Assembly: GCA_016892645.1 (NCBI GenBank)
Contig: JAFEMX010000016.1
Coordinates: forward strand, 27,724-91,723
Source of the DNA: Micrococcaceae bacterium RIT 802
GTDB lineage: Bacteria; Actinomycetota; Actinomycetes; Actinomycetales; Micrococcaceae
DNA: 64,000 nt
Reading direction: 5' to 3'
Shown here: positions 50,309-60,171 of the stretch, piece by piece
How the letters are laid out: the number at the start of each line of letters is the position of its first letter
Position numbering within the stretch: position 1 is the stretch's first letter
Position numbers and translations under genes: made by a program
The notes under the pieces: generated by a model
Told to the model about the DNA's origin: nothing
Databases searched by the model: none
What the model saw: only the letters and a program-made list of their open reading frames with translations

Positions 50309-51436
50309 ATGGACAAGGCGAACCCGTTCGGCAGGATGGCGTCCCTGGCACGCCACCGGTCGCTGTCGGGGACTGCCCGGGTGCGCGTGTCGTTGGTGCA
50401 GATCATCCAGATCACGGTCTGCGCCGTCGGCGCCTACTGGATCGCCGAGAAGATCCTGGGCCATCAGGGCCCGCTGTTCGCGGCAACGTCGGCGGTCGTG
50501 GCCCTCGGCTTTGGCGGGGCTACCCGGATGCGCCGCGTCCTGGAAGTCGCCATCGGATGCACCCTGGGCATCGCCGTCGGGGATTTGCTGCTCACGCTGC
50601 TCGGCACCGGCATCTGGCAGGCGGCCGTCGTCGTCTTCATCTCCCTGGTGCTGGCCCGCTTTCTGGACAGCGGCTCCATCTTCACCACGCAGTTCGGTGT
50701 CCAGTCCCTGCTGGTGGTCCTGCTGCCGGCACCAGACGGCGGCCCCTTCACCCGCAGCGGCGACGCCATTGTCGGCGGCCTGTGCGCCTTGCTGATCACC
50801 GCATTGGCCCCCAAGGATCCACGGCGGGAACCGGCCGGGGAGCTACGGCAGCTGATCCGCGAGCTCTCCGCGATCCTGCGCGACAGCTCCGTGGCCCTGC
50901 GTGAGTCCGACTCCACCCGCGCTTGGCACGCGCTGATCCGCGCCCGCGGCACGCAGTCGCTGATGGACAAGATCCCGGCATCCCTGACCGGAGCCCACGA
51001 GATCGCCACCTTTTCACCCCATTTCCGCCGTCACCGCGGCGAGCTTGAACGGTTGCGCAGGGTCGCCGGACAAGTGGACCTGGCCGTGCGCAACGCCCGG
51101 GTCTTCGCACGGCGGATGGCCTCGGTCATCACCCATGCAGCGCTGCGCGAGGAGGCGTCCGAGGACCTCTCCATCTACCTCGATGAGGTCGCCGACGCCC
51201 TGGACTCGCTCGCCCGCTCGGTGATGGAACCCCAGCAATCCCAGCGGGACCGGGCCGAACGGGCCGCCCGCGAGGACCTCATCGCCGCCGCCGGCCGCCT
51301 GACTCCCGCCACCTTCGGGGCCACGGGCCTGCAAGGCGAGGGACTGGTGCTTCTGCTGCGGCCCCTGGTCGTCGACCTGCTGGAAGCCACCGGGCTGGAG
51401 CATTCCGAGGCGGTCTCGTTCCTGCCACGCCTGTGA
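50309..51436 (+). CDS. FUSC-family membrane protein
   Basis: A 375-aa protein with five to six spans in the N-terminal half (SLVQIIQITVCAVGAYWIAE, GPLFAATSAVVALGFGG, VLEVAIGCTLGIAVGDLLLT, AAVVVFISLVLARFLD) and a ~190-residue helical cytosolic half. GPLFAATSAVVAL is typical of the aromatic-acid-exporter/FUSC family. Substrate unknown. Start ATG at 50309 (MDKANPFGRMAS). Divergent from pstS, with radA 41 nt downstream on the same strand. Confidence 0.85.
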   Translation: MDKANPFGRMASLARHRSLSGTARVRVSLVQIIQITVCAVGAYWIAEKILGHQGPLFAATSAVVALGFGGATRMRRVLEVAIGCTLGIAVGDLLLTLLGTGIWQAAVVVFISLVLARFLDSGSIFTTQFGVQSLLVVLLPAPDGGPFTRSGDAIVGGLCALLITALAPKDPRREPAGELRQLIRELSAILRDSSVALRESDSTRAWHALIRARGTQSLMDKIPASLTGAHEIATFSPHFRRHRGELERLRRVAGQVDLAVRNARVFARRMASVITHAALREEASEDLSIYLDEVADALDSLARSVMEPQQSQRDRAERAAREDLIAAAGRLTPATFGATGLQGEGLVLLLRPLVVDLLEATGLEHSEAVSFLPRL

Positions 51437-51477
51437 CCGGCCCGTCTTGTCGGCCCCAGACGATAGCATCGTGACCC

Positions 51478-52854
51478 ATGGCCACCAAGAGCAGCACCCG
51501 CGCACGCAACGCCCCCGCCTACCGGTGCGCCGAATGCGGGTGGACCACCGTGAAATGGGTCGGCCGCTGTGGCGAATGCCAGTCCTGGGGCACCGTGGAG
51601 GAGATCGGACAGGTCAGTGCCCGCACGACGGCGGCCGCCACGGTATCGCGCCCGGCCCAAAAGATCGCCGACATCGATTCGTCCGCGGCGCTCTACAAGC
51701 CGACCCGGATCGGCGAACTGGACCGCGTCCTGGGCGGCGGGCTGGTCCCGGGAGCGGTCATCCTGCTGGCCGGCGAACCCGGCGTGGGCAAGTCCACGCT
51801 GCTCCTCGACGTTGCGGCCCGGACTTCTCGCACCAACCGCCGGGTCCTCTACATCACCGGCGAGGAGTCGGCTGCACAGGTGAAGATGCGCGCCGAACGC
51901 ATCGATGCACTATCCGACACCTTGTATCTGACGGCCGAAACCGATCTCGGCATCGCGTTGGGCCAGATCGAGCAGCTGGATCCGGAGCTGCTGGTCATCG
52001 ATTCCGTGCAGACCCTGTCCTCGGCCGAGGTCGACGGCGCCGCCGGTGGCGTGACCCAGGTACGTGAGGTGGCGGCCTCGCTGATCAATGCGGCGAAGAA
52101 GCGCGACATGACGACCATCCTGGTCGGCCACGTGACTAAGGACGGGTCCATCGCCGGGCCCCGGCTCCTCGAGCACCTGGTCGACGTCGTCTGCCAGTTC
52201 GACGGCGAGCGCCACTCCCGGCTGCGCCTGCTGCGCGCCGTGAAGAACCGGTACGGTCCGACGGACGAGGTCGGCTGCTTCGACCTGACCGAGTCAGGGA
52301 TCGAGGGGCTGGCGGACCCCAGTGGGCTGTTCGTCACACGGACCAAGGAGCCGGTGTCGGGGACCTGCGTCACGGTGACCCTGGAGGGCCGACGGCCACT
52401 GGTGGCCGAGGTCCAGTCGCTGCTGGCCAAGACGAGCAATGCCCAGCCGCGGAGGGCCACCAGCGGTCTGGATTCGTCCCGCACGGCCATGATCCTCGCG
52501 GTGCTGCAAAGCCGGGCCGGCATGGACCTGTCCAACCTGGACTCCTATGTAGCGACAGTAGGCGGCGTACGGCTGGGTGAACCCGCCACCGATCTGGCCA
52601 CCGCACTGGCGATCTCCGGGGCCAAGCTGGACCGGCCGCTTCCGCCCCAGTTCATCGCCTTCGGGGAGGTCGGATTGGCCGGGGAGGTGCGTCCCGTGCC
52701 GGACATCGGCCGGCGCATCACCGAGGCCGAGCGGCTGGGCTTCCGCTATGCGCTGGTCCCGGCGTCCCCCAACGGTCCAGGGGCTGTCCCTGCCGGCTTC
52801 AAGGTCCGCGAAGTCGGCACCCTGCAGGAGGCGCTACAGGCCGCATTCGGCTAG
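51478..52854 (+). CDS. radA: DNA repair protein RadA (Sms)
   Basis: A 458-aa RecA-like helicase that processes recombination intermediates. Zinc finger Cys17, Cys20, Cys31 and Cys34 (CAECGWTT...CGEC); Walker A GEPGVGKST; Walker B LLVIDSVQ; the RadA-specific KNRYG motif (KNRFG in most); and a C-terminal Lon-like domain (FGEVGLAGEVRPVPDIGRRI). Length normal. disA follows 83 nt later, the conserved actinobacterial radA-disA order. Confidence 0.97.
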   Translation: MATKSSTRARNAPAYRCAECGWTTVKWVGRCGECQSWGTVEEIGQVSARTTAAATVSRPAQKIADIDSSAALYKPTRIGELDRVLGGGLVPGAVILLAGEPGVGKSTLLLDVAARTSRTNRRVLYITGEESAAQVKMRAERIDALSDTLYLTAETDLGIALGQIEQLDPELLVIDSVQTLSSAEVDGAAGGVTQVREVAASLINAAKKRDMTTILVGHVTKDGSIAGPRLLEHLVDVVCQFDGERHSRLRLLRAVKNRYGPTDEVGCFDLTESGIEGLADPSGLFVTRTKEPVSGTCVTVTLEGRRPLVAEVQSLLAKTSNAQPRRATSGLDSSRTAMILAVLQSRAGMDLSNLDSYVATVGGVRLGEPATDLATALAISGAKLDRPLPPQFIAFGEVGLAGEVRPVPDIGRRITEAERLGFRYALVPASPNGPGAVPAGFKVREVGTLQEALQAAFG

Positions 52855-52937
52855 ACGCGCCCCGCTCTCGGACGGGTCGATCGGCAGGGGCGGGCCCGCC
52901 CCGCTTACGATGGTGGTGATCCAGTGGAAGGAATCCC

Positions 52938-54014
52938 ATGGCCAAGACCCCCGAAGAGGCACTGCGCACCACGCTGGCCCGCGTGGCGCCGGGAACGCAG
53001 TTGCGCGACGGCCTGGAACGCATCCTGCGCGGCCGGACCGGGGCGCTGATTGTCCTGGGCAGCGACCGGACCGTGGAGTCGATTTCCTCCGGGGGGTTCG
53101 ACATCGATATCGTCTTCTCCCCCACCCGGCTGCGCGAACTGGCCAAGATGGACGGGGCCATCGTCTGCGACCGCGACGGCTCGAACATCCTCAAGGCCGC
53201 CGTCCAGCTGGTTCCCGACCACACGATCGACACCCAGGAATCGGGAACCAGACACCGCACTGCCGAGCGCGTGGCCATCCAGACGGGTTTCCCGGTGATC
53301 TCCGTGTCGCAGTCCATGCAGATCATTGCGATCTACGTCCAGGGCATCCGCCACGTGCTGGAGGGATCGGAACCCGTGCTGGCCCGCGCCAACCAGGCGT
53401 TGGCCACGCTCGAGCGCTACCGCAACCGGCTGGATCAGGTCACCAGTGCCCTCTCGGCCCTGGAGATCGAGGCTGTCGTCACCGTCCGCGACGTCGCCGT
53501 CGTGCTCCAGCGCCAGGAAATGGTGCGACGGATCTCCGAGGAGATCGACCAGTATGTGCTCGAACTCGGCGTTGACGGGCGGCTGCTGGCCCTGCAGTTC
53601 GACGAGTTGAGCGCGGGTCTGGGTCCCGGAAGCGACGTGCTGCTCAAGGACTACTCCGAGGCGGGGACGGCCCCCGAGCAGCTCGAGGCGTCCCTGCTAC
53701 GGCTGCGTTCGTTCAGCTCCAACGACATGATCGACCTCGGCAGGATCTCCACCGTCCTCGGTTTCACCCCGGGCACCGACTCGTTGGAGGCCGTCGTCCA
53801 CCCGAAGGGGTTCCGCCTGCTGGCCAGCCTCAAGGCGGTTCCCCGCGCGATCGCCGATCGTCTCGTGGACAGCTTCGGTGGATTGCAACACCTGATGGCC
53901 GCGAACATCGATCAGCTCATGGACGTCGATGGCATCGGCGAGCAGCGTGCCAGGACGGTCCGCGAGGGTCTCTCCCGCATCGCGGAAACCAGCCTGCTGG
54001 ACCGCTACACGTAG
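52938..54014 (+). CDS. disA: DNA integrity scanning diadenylate cyclase DisA
   Basis: Makes the second messenger c-di-AMP from two ATP and scans DNA for branched structures. The 358-aa protein has an N-terminal DAC domain with DGA at residues 72-74 and RHR at 105-107 (GTRHRTAERVA), a helical spine, and a C-terminal helix-hairpin-helix domain (MDVDGIGEQRARTVREGLSR). All catalytic residues are intact. A GGGGCGGG/CCCGCCCC palindrome at 52887-52902 lies in the radA-disA spacer. Confidence 0.97.
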   Translation: MAKTPEEALRTTLARVAPGTQLRDGLERILRGRTGALIVLGSDRTVESISSGGFDIDIVFSPTRLRELAKMDGAIVCDRDGSNILKAAVQLVPDHTIDTQESGTRHRTAERVAIQTGFPVISVSQSMQIIAIYVQGIRHVLEGSEPVLARANQALATLERYRNRLDQVTSALSALEIEAVVTVRDVAVVLQRQEMVRRISEEIDQYVLELGVDGRLLALQFDELSAGLGPGSDVLLKDYSEAGTAPEQLEASLLRLRSFSSNDMIDLGRISTVLGFTPGTDSLEAVVHPKGFRLLASLKAVPRAIADRLVDSFGGLQHLMAANIDQLMDVDGIGEQRARTVREGLSRIAETSLLDRYT

Positions 54015-54030
54015 GTCTCCGGGTCGACGG

Positions 54031-54741
54031 CTACTTCAGCGTGAAGTTCGTCTTGTCGCTGTCGACGGCGTCAAGTTTGGCGGTGAAGCTGTAGGTTCCC
54101 GGACGCGGTTTCGTCGAGACCGGCTTGCACCCGGGCGCGCTACGCAACCTGTTCCAGGTGAACCGTGCACTTTCCGTGGCGCCGGCCTTCAAGGTCATGT
54201 CGCTGTCCGTGGCATCGGTTCGGCAATCGGTCGTGGAGAAGATGCGGTCGGAGCCCGAGACGATCTTGAACTCCTGTTGGCTGGTTCCCACGTTCAGCGA
54301 GCAGTCTTCGGAACCGGAGTTGGTGATCTTCATTTCCAGGACCGGATCGTCGCCGGCCGCATAGGTGGACTTGTCGGTTGCCGACTCCAGCCCGATGTCC
54401 TCCGGGGCACACTTGGCGGCGGCTTCGGCCGATGAGGACGGGTCGGTCGACCCGGAAGCGGCGGCCGACCCTGAAACTTGACCCGACGATGCCTGCGCTG
54501 ATTCCGAGGAAGCGGTTCCGGGGGATGACGGCGCGGAGGATGGGGCGCTGGCTGTCGACGGAGCCGGCGCCCCAGCGTTGTCGTCCTGGCCGCCCGTGAA
54601 GATCCCCGCGATGGCGACCACTGCCCAGACCAGCAGTGCCAAGACGACCAGCAATGCCACGCCGACGACAATGCGGCGACGTCGGTAGACTTCCGGGCTC
54701 GGTCTGCGGGCGCTGCCGGGACGGGACTGCTGTGGTGCCAT
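54031..54741 (-). CDS. Membrane-anchored hypothetical protein with extracellular beta domain
   Basis: A 236-aa protein with a basic N terminus, one span (VGVALLVVLALLVWAVVAIA), a Ser/Ala/Pro-rich linker of ~75 residues and an extracellular C-terminal domain of ~120 residues. It contains four Cys (KCAPEDIG, EDCSLNVG, TTDCRTDA, APGCKPVS) that could form two disulfides, and resembles DUF4232-like immunoglobulin-type domains. It converges on disA (stops 17 nt apart) and is divergent from mutY. Function unknown. Confidence 0.78.
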   Translation of the reverse strand: MAPQQSRPGSARRPSPEVYRRRRIVVGVALLVVLALLVWAVVAIAGIFTGGQDDNAGAPAPSTASAPSSAPSSPGTASSESAQASSGQVSGSAAASGSTDPSSSAEAAAKCAPEDIGLESATDKSTYAAGDDPVLEMKITNSGSEDCSLNVGTSQQEFKIVSGSDRIFSTTDCRTDATDSDMTLKAGATESARFTWNRLRSAPGCKPVSTKPRPGTYSFTAKLDAVDSDKTNFTLK

Positions 54742-54827
54742 GCCACTAGGGTATGGAGGGCCGCGTGCTACCGCCGGTTCCCACGCCGTGCATTAGGGTA
54801 TTGGTGCCCAGCAATCGAAGGAGCCCC

Positions 54828-55796
54828 GTGCCGTCCACCCCTCCCCTGGCCGTCGATGCACTGCACCGTTCACTGGCCGACTGGTTTGCCGCCGAGGGCC
54901 GCGACCTGCCGTGGCGGAGTCCGGACTGCAGTCCATGGGGCGTCATGGTCAGCGAGTTCATGCTCCAGCAGACGCCCGTCGTGCGTGTGCTCCCCGTCTG
55001 GGAAGAGTGGATGCGCCGCTGGCCGACGCCGGCCGACCTGGCCGTGGAACCATCCGGGGAAGCAGTTCGCGCCTGGGGCCGGCTCGGGTACCCACGGCGC
55101 GCACTGCGTCTGAGCGAGGCGGCACGACGCATCACCGAGGAGCACGGTGGCCACGTCCCCGCCTCGTACGCCGACCTGCTCGCCCTACCGGGCATCGGCA
55201 GCTATACGGCGGCGGCGATCTCCTGTTTCGCGTTCGGGATCCCCGAGACCGTGGTGGACACCAATATCCGGCGGGTGCACGCCCGGCTGATCGGTGGCCG
55301 CGCCCTGCCCGAGCCCAGCCACACCGCAGCCGAGGCGCGCTTGGCTGCCGATCTCATGCCGGCGGTGGACCACGACGGCGGGGAACTGGCTTGCACCTGG
55401 AATGCCGCGGTCATGGAGTTGGGGGCCCTGGTCTGCACGGCCCGGTCCCCGCGTTGCGGCCAATGCCCGGTCTCGGCTTCCTGTGCCTGGGTGGCCGCAG
55501 GCCGGCCCGCACCGCACTACGTCCCCAAGGCCCAGGCCTGGGCGGGGACGGACCGCCAGGTGCGGGGGGCCATGATGGCGGTCCTCCGGGATTCGGACGA
55601 ACCGGTGGCCGTGCAGACCCTTCTCGCGGGCGGGACCACCAGTTCGGCATCGGCGGCCTCAGACGCGGCCGGAACTGCCCTGCTGCATCTGGGCGGGCTG
55701 GCGGCGGACCTGGTGCAACGCCAACGCTGCCTCAGGAGCCTGCTGGCCGATGGCCTCGCTGTCGACTCGGGGGTGGGGATCGCCCTTCCCCATTAG
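54828..55796 (+). CDS. mutY: Adenine DNA glycosylase MutY
   Basis: Removes adenine mispaired with 8-oxoguanine. The 322-aa protein has catalytic Glu43 (SEFMLQQT), the helix-hairpin-helix LPGIGSYTAAAI (~120-131), Asp144 in VVDTNIRRVHARL, and the 4Fe-4S loop with Cys residues in CTARSPRCGQCPVSASC. The C-terminal 8-oxoG-recognition domain is short compared with E. coli. It starts with GTG at 54828 after AAGGAG; a longer frame upstream has no similarity. A terminator follows. Confidence 0.95.
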   Translation: MPSTPPLAVDALHRSLADWFAAEGRDLPWRSPDCSPWGVMVSEFMLQQTPVVRVLPVWEEWMRRWPTPADLAVEPSGEAVRAWGRLGYPRRALRLSEAARRITEEHGGHVPASYADLLALPGIGSYTAAAISCFAFGIPETVVDTNIRRVHARLIGGRALPEPSHTAAEARLAADLMPAVDHDGGELACTWNAAVMELGALVCTARSPRCGQCPVSASCAWVAAGRPAPHYVPKAQAWAGTDRQVRGAMMAVLRDSDEPVAVQTLLAGGTTSSASAASDAAGTALLHLGGLAADLVQRQRCLRSLLADGLAVDSGVGIALPH

Positions 55797-55809
55797 CACC
55801 CTTAACGCA

Positions 55810-55840
55810 GCCGGGGCCCCACGTGAAGTGGGGCCCCGGC
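55810..55840. terminator. Terminator after mutY
   Basis: GCCGGGGCCCCAC (55810-55822) and GTGGGGCCCCGGC (55828-55840) form a perfect 13-bp stem with a 5-nt loop, between convergent genes (stops at 55796 and 55877), so it may end both. Confidence 0.8.
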
Positions 55841-55876
55841 ACGCCGGACGATGGCCGGCGGACAATTCACGAGACC

Positions 55877-56074
55877 TTACTGGCCCTCGTCCTGGTTGTC
55901 GCCGCCGCCGAGGAATTTCTCCTGGGCTCCGTCGATCTGCTCGGCATCCGCCGGAAACTTGTCGCCGAACTTTTCCTGCGCCCCATCGATGCCCTGATTG
56001 ATCTGGTCGCCGTGTTCGTTCTTGAGGTTCTCGATGTTCTCACCGAGTCCACCCAGGTTATCTCCGAGTCCCAT
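55877..56074 (-). CDS. Rv0909/MT0933-type antitoxin-like small protein
   Basis: A 65-aa acidic protein, MGLGDNLGGLGENIENLKNE at the start, with an exact internal repeat IDGAQEKF. It resembles the small actinobacterial family annotated as antitoxin of the Rv0909-Rv0910 type. No toxin partner is adjacent: the neighbours are the convergent mutY and the ArgA-type gene. The start at 56074 is preferred; the frame is open 34 codons upstream with no similarity. It could equally be a stress-related helical protein (CsbD-like composition). Confidence 0.68.
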   Translation of the reverse strand: MGLGDNLGGLGENIENLKNEHGDQINQGIDGAQEKFGDKFPADAEQIDGAQEKFLGGGDNQDEGQ

Positions 56075-56256
56075 TGCATGACCTACTTTCGTTGGTTCCG
56101 AGTTGGTACTTTCGGTGCCTTGTCGCTCCGCTGGCTGCGGAGCCCGGCGCAGGGGCCATCGGGCCTCTTTGGCCACAGTAAGCAGGTCGACGCCTCCAAG
56201 TCCACAGCCGGTCGCGAACTTTTTGACATTAATCCGAACGCGAAATCCCGGGTGGA

Positions 56257-56760
56257 CTAGAGGTTCATGATCATGCGCGTGTTTCCCAGGGTGTTGGGCT
56301 TGACCCGCGCCAGGTCCAGGAACTCGGCAACACCCTCGTCCGTGGAGCGCAACAGTTCGGAATAGACCTCGGGGTCCACCGCACTCTGGTTGGCCATGAC
56401 CTCGAATCCCATGGCGCGGAAGAAATCGACCTCAAAGGTCAGGCAGAAGAGCCGGCTGACACCGATCGCCCGGGCACGGTCAACCAGTTCATGCAGCAAC
56501 GCCTTGCCGATTCCCCGCCCGCGGACGGAGTCGGCGGTGGCCAGGGTCCGGATCTCGGCCAAGTCCTCCCACATGACGTGCAAGGCCCCGCACCCGAGCA
56601 GTTCGCCGCCATCCTCCGCGACGGTGAATTCCTGGAGGCTCTCGAAGTAGGCGACTGCCTCCTTTTCGAGCAGCACACGCCGGTCAGCCAGGGGCCGAAC
56701 GAGCCGACGAATCCCGGCGACATCGGAAGTGCGGGCGGAACGAAGCGTAAAGGATGGCAT
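56257..56760 (-). CDS. argA: Amino-acid N-acetyltransferase (actinobacterial ArgA type)
   Basis: A 167-aa GNAT enzyme, expected to acetylate glutamate in the first step of arginine synthesis as shown for the short mycobacterial ArgA (Rv2747). Key segments are TLRSARTSDVAGIRRLVRPL, EIRTLATADSVRGRGIGKAL (acetyl-CoA loop RGRGIG) and LFCLTFEVDFFRAMGFEVMA. Length and the N-terminal LVRPLADRRVLLEKEAVAYF match the short form. It is monocistronic on the minus strand, downstream of clpC. Confidence 0.85.
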   Translation of the reverse strand: MPSFTLRSARTSDVAGIRRLVRPLADRRVLLEKEAVAYFESLQEFTVAEDGGELLGCGALHVMWEDLAEIRTLATADSVRGRGIGKALLHELVDRARAIGVSRLFCLTFEVDFFRAMGFEVMANQSAVDPEVYSELLRSTDEGVAEFLDLARVKPNTLGNTRMIMNL

Positions 56761-56857
56761 CCTTCCATCCTATTCCCGCTGCAGTCCGGTCCCCCACCGA
56801 TGACAGAGGGCCCGGCCCGTGGAATGTCCACGGTCCGGGCCCACGAGCACCCCCGAC

Positions 56858-59389
56858 TCAGGAACCGGTGCTCAGGTGGCCTTCCTCGAGCTCGGCCGGC
56901 GCGTCCTGGCCCTCAAGGGCAGGAGTCTCCGCGCGTCCGGTGAAGGTGAACTTTGCCGTATCGCCCTCCCCGTCGACATCAACGGTGATGGTCTGGCCCG
57001 CCACGATGTCCCCGAACAGGATCTTCTCGGACAGCTGGTCCTCGACCTCACGCTGGATGGTCCGGCGCAGCGGCCGGGCACCCATGGCCGGGTCGTAACC
57101 GCGGGTGGCCAGCAGCCGCTTGGCCGCATCGGTCAGCTTCACGTGCATGCCCTTTTCGACCATGCGAACCTCGAGCCGGTCCACGAAGAGGTCGACGATT
57201 TGGACGATCTCCTCCTGGGACAGCTGGGGGAAGACGACGACGTCGTCGACACGGTTGAGGAACTCCGGCCGGAAGTGCTGGCGCAGCTCCTCCTGCACCT
57301 TGGCCTGCATGCGGTCATAGCCGGTTTTCGTGTCTGTCGTGGACTGGAAGCCGGTCATGACGCCCTTGGAGATGTCCCGGGTCCCCAAGTTCGTCGTCAT
57401 GATGATGACGGTGTTCTTGAAATCGACCACGCGCCCCTGGGAGTCGGTCAACCGGCCGTCTTCCAGGATCTGCAGCAGCGAGTTGAACAGGTCGGCGTGC
57501 GCCTTTTCCACCTCGTCGAAGAGCACCACCGAGAACGGACGGCGACGGACCTTTTCGGTCAGCTGCCCGCCCTCTTCGTAGCCGACGTAGCCCGGAGGGG
57601 CACCAAAGAGCCGCGAGACCGTGTGCTTCTCCGAGTACTCCGACATGTCGAGGGTGATCAGCGCGTCTTCCTCGCCGAAGAGGAACTCCGCCAGTGCCTT
57701 CGCCAGCTCGGTCTTGCCGACGCCCGTGGGGCCCGCGAAGATGAACGAGCCACCGGGGCGGTTCGGATCCTTCAAACCGGCACGCGTGCGGCGAATGGCC
57801 TGGGAGATCGACTTGATCGCCTCGTCCTGGCCGATGACCCGCTTGTGAATCTCGGCTTCCATGTTGAGCAGGCGCCCGGATTCCTCCTCCGTGAGCTTGA
57901 TGACCGGGATGCCGGTCGAGTTGGCCAGGACCTCGGCGATGAGTTCCTCGTCGACCTCGGCAATCTCGTCCATGTCGCCGTTCTTCCAGGATTTCTCCTT
58001 CTCCGCGCGCTCTTCCTGGAGCTTCTGCTCCTTGTCGCGCAGCGAGGCGGCACCCTCGAAGTCCTGCGAATCGATGGCCGCTTCCTTCTCCCGGCGGACA
58101 TCGGCGATCTGCTCGTCCATCTCCTTCAGGGCCGGCGGGGCCGTCATGCGACGGATCCGGAGCCGGGCACCGGCCTCGTCGATCAGGTCGATGGCCTTGT
58201 CGGGCAGGAACCGGTCCGAGATGTAGCGGTGGGCCAGCTGGGAGGCGGCCGCCAGGGCACCATCGGTGATGGACACCCGGTGGTGGGCTTCGTAGCGGTC
58301 GCGCAGGCCGCGCAGGATCTCCGTGGTGTGCTCCACGGAGGGTTCCTTCACCTGGATCGGCTGGAAGCGGCGCTCGAGGGCGGCGTCCTTCTCGATGTGC
58401 TTGCGGTACTCGTCCAGCGTGGTGGCGCCAATCGTCTGGAGTTCACCGCGTGCCAACATGGGCTTCAGGATGGAGGCGGCGTCGATCGCGCCTTCGGCGG
58501 CACCGGCTCCGACCAGCGTGTGGATCTCGTCGATGAACAAGATGATGTCGCCTCGGGTCCGGATCTCCTTGAGGACCTTCTTCAGGCGCTCTTCGAAGTC
58601 ACCGCGGTAACGGCTGCCGGCCACCAGGGAGCCGAGGTCCAGGGTGTATAGCTGCTTGTCCTTGATGGTTTCGGGGACGTCACCGCGCACGATCGACTGG
58701 GCCAGGCCCTCGACGACGGCGGTCTTGCCAACGCCTGGCTCGCCGATCAGCACCGGGTTGTTCTTGGTGCGGCGGGAGAGAACCTGCATGACCCGTTCCA
58801 TCTCGAACTCGCGGCCGATGACCGGATCGAGCTTGCCTTCGCGGGCCGCCTGGGTGAGGTTGCGCCCGAACTGGTCCAGCACGACGGAACCGGCGGGCTG
58901 GCCCTCCGACTGACCCTGTCCGACTCCGGCGCCTGCCGTCTCCTTGCCGCCCTGGTAGCCAGAGAGCAGCTGGATGACCTGCTGGCGGACCCTGTTGAGG
59001 TCGGCGCCGAGCTTGACCAGGACCTGCGCGGCGACTCCTTCGCCTTCACGGATGAGTCCGAGCAGGATGTGCTCGGTTCCGATGTAGTTGTGGCCGAGCT
59101 GGAGCGCCTCGCGTAGCGAGAGTTCCAGGACCTTCTTGGCCCGGGGGGTGAACGGGATGTGTCCGGACGGGGCCTGCTGGCCCTGGCCGATGATCTCCTG
59201 CACCTGCTCCCGCACGGCCCCCAACGAGATGTTGAGCGACTCCAACGCCTTCGCGGCGACGCCCTCCCCCTCGTGGATCAGCCCGAGCAGGATGTGCTCG
59301 GTTCCGATGTAGTTGTGGTTGAGCATGCGCGCCTCTTCTTGGGCGAGCACGACAACGCGACGGGCACGGTCGGTGAATCTCTCAAACAT
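56858..59389 (-). CDS. clpC: ATP-dependent Clp protease ATPase subunit ClpC
   Basis: An 843-aa AAA+ unfoldase that feeds ClpP and is essential in related actinobacteria. Two Clp-N repeats (residues ~1-150, each with [14 protein letters not shown]), AAA1 with GEPGVGKT and Walker B IILFIDEI, a UVR-type middle coil ([20 protein letters not shown]), AAA2 with GPTGVGKT, and the C-terminal D2 region ([20 protein letters not shown]). The ATG at 59389 begins [11 protein letters not shown] after AGGAG; upstream open codons are not part of the family. Confidence 0.97.
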   Translation of the reverse strand: MFERFTDRARRVVVLAQEEARMLNHNYIGTEHILLGLIHEGEGVAAKALESLNISLGAVREQVQEIIGQGQQAPSGHIPFTPRAKKVLELSLREALQLGHNYIGTEHILLGLIREGEGVAAQVLVKLGADLNRVRQQVIQLLSGYQGGKETAGAGVGQGQSEGQPAGSVVLDQFGRNLTQAAREGKLDPVIGREFEMERVMQVLSRRTKNNPVLIGEPGVGKTAVVEGLAQSIVRGDVPETIKDKQLYTLDLGSLVAGSRYRGDFEERLKKVLKEIRTRGDIILFIDEIHTLVGAGAAEGAIDAASILKPMLARGELQTIGATTLDEYRKHIEKDAALERRFQPIQVKEPSVEHTTEILRGLRDRYEAHHRVSITDGALAAASQLAHRYISDRFLPDKAIDLIDEAGARLRIRRMTAPPALKEMDEQIADVRREKEAAIDSQDFEGAASLRDKEQKLQEERAEKEKSWKNGDMDEIAEVDEELIAEVLANSTGIPVIKLTEEESGRLLNMEAEIHKRVIGQDEAIKSISQAIRRTRAGLKDPNRPGGSFIFAGPTGVGKTELAKALAEFLFGEEDALITLDMSEYSEKHTVSRLFGAPPGYVGYEEGGQLTEKVRRRPFSVVLFDEVEKAHADLFNSLLQILEDGRLTDSQGRVVDFKNTVIIMTTNLGTRDISKGVMTGFQSTTDTKTGYDRMQAKVQEELRQHFRPEFLNRVDDVVVFPQLSQEEIVQIVDLFVDRLEVRMVEKGMHVKLTDAAKRLLATRGYDPAMGARPLRRTIQREVEDQLSEKILFGDIVAGQTITVDVDGEGDTAKFTFTGRAETPALEGQDAPAELEEGHLSTGS

Positions 59390-59456
59390 GCGGCACACTC
59401 CTAGCTAACGCGTACTGACGATGCTACGCATCAAACGGCGCCAGATGTCACGTGTT

Positions 59457-59487
59457 CGCCGTGGGGATAACGGATCCTCCCACGGCG
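59457..59487 (-). terminator. Hairpin downstream of lsr2 (distal)
   Basis: CGCCGTGGG (59457-59465) pairs with CCCACGGCG (59479-59487), 13-nt loop. Second of two hairpins between lsr2 and clpC on the minus strand. Confidence 0.5.
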
Positions 59488-59504
59488 GAACGGCAAACCC
59501 GTCC

Positions 59505-59529
59505 CCGATGCTCCCCCCGGGGGCATCGG
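59505..59529 (-). terminator. Hairpin downstream of lsr2 (proximal)
   Basis: CCGATGC (59505-59511) pairs with GCATCGG (59523-59529) about 16 nt after the lsr2 stop; the CCCCC/GGGG loop can extend the stem. Probable lsr2 terminator. Confidence 0.5.
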
Positions 59530-59545
59530 ATGGCCGGAGCCGAGG

Positions 59546-59848
59546 TCAGGACTCCGGGTGCGCCTCACGGTACGCATCGATGACCTCGGAGTGCAGGCGT
59601 CCGCGTTCACTGACCTTGAATCCGTTTTCGGCGGCCCAGGCACGAATGGCGGGCGCCTCGGAGGCGGAGTACGCCGTGGAGCGACGGGCCTGGGAAATAT
59701 ACGGCGCGAGTGCCGCGCGCAGTTTCCTGGCGTTGTCCTCGCCGAGATCGATCTCGTAGTGGCTGCCGTCCAGACCAAAATGCACGGTGTCCGTGGCCGT
59801 ACTCCCATCGAGATCGTCGATAAGCGTAATTTCAACCTTCCGTGCCAC
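59546..59848 (-). CDS. lsr2: Lsr2 nucleoid-associated protein
   Basis: A 100-aa DNA-bridging, xenogeneic-silencing protein restricted to actinobacteria. N-terminal oligomerisation domain (M)ARKVEITLIDDLDGSTATD and VHFGLDGSHYEIDLGEDNAR; C-terminal DNA-binding domain APAIRAWAAENGFKVSERGR with the AT-hook-like RGR. Starts with GTG at 59848 after GAGGAG. It lies between lysS and clpC, the order conserved in many actinobacteria. Confidence 0.96.
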   Translation of the reverse strand: MARKVEITLIDDLDGSTATDTVHFGLDGSHYEIDLGEDNARKLRAALAPYISQARRSTAYSASEAPAIRAWAAENGFKVSERGRLHSEVIDAYREAHPES

Positions 59849-59985
59849 GGAGGGCTCCTCACTTCGAAGATGTGGGGCAATGGTGCCGTTACGTCGGCGC
59901 GCCCACGCGAATGGGACCGGATTATGCCTTTTGTTTCCGGGCACTATGATACTGCGGAAACGACAGGTCGCCGACCGGAAATGCC

Positions 59986-60168
59986 TTAGTTGGCCGGGGG
60001 GTTTTCGTTTCCCTGATTGTCGGCGTCCCGGCGGGCGGCGTCGCGTTGCGCCTCGGCTTCCGCCTCGGCCCGCCGCTCGTTGCGGTCGACCCGGAATACG
60101 GCACGCATGACGAACCAGAAGATCAGCGCGACCACGATGGTCGGCAGCAGCACCTCGACGTATGCCAT
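59986..60168 (-). CDS. Small single-span membrane protein between lysS and lsr2
   Basis: A 60-aa protein with one N-terminal span (VEVLLPTIVVALIFWFVMRA) and a charged, Ala/Glu/Arg-rich helical tail (NERRAEAEAEAQRDAARRD). It starts 3 nt after the lysS stop and is therefore cotranscribed. Small proteins of this type occur at the same place in Micrococcaceae; function unknown. Confidence 0.8.
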   Translation of the reverse strand: MAYVEVLLPTIVVALIFWFVMRAVFRVDRNERRAEAEAEAQRDAARRDADNQGNENPPAN

Positions 60169-60171
60169 GGA

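Noticed and set aside
52887..52902. Palindrome between radA and disA as terminator
   Set aside because: The 16-bp GC palindrome has no loop or T-run and lies within a conserved gene pair; mentioned with disA only.
56819..58651. 610-codon open frame on the plus strand
   Set aside because: Antisense to clpC, which is unmistakable.
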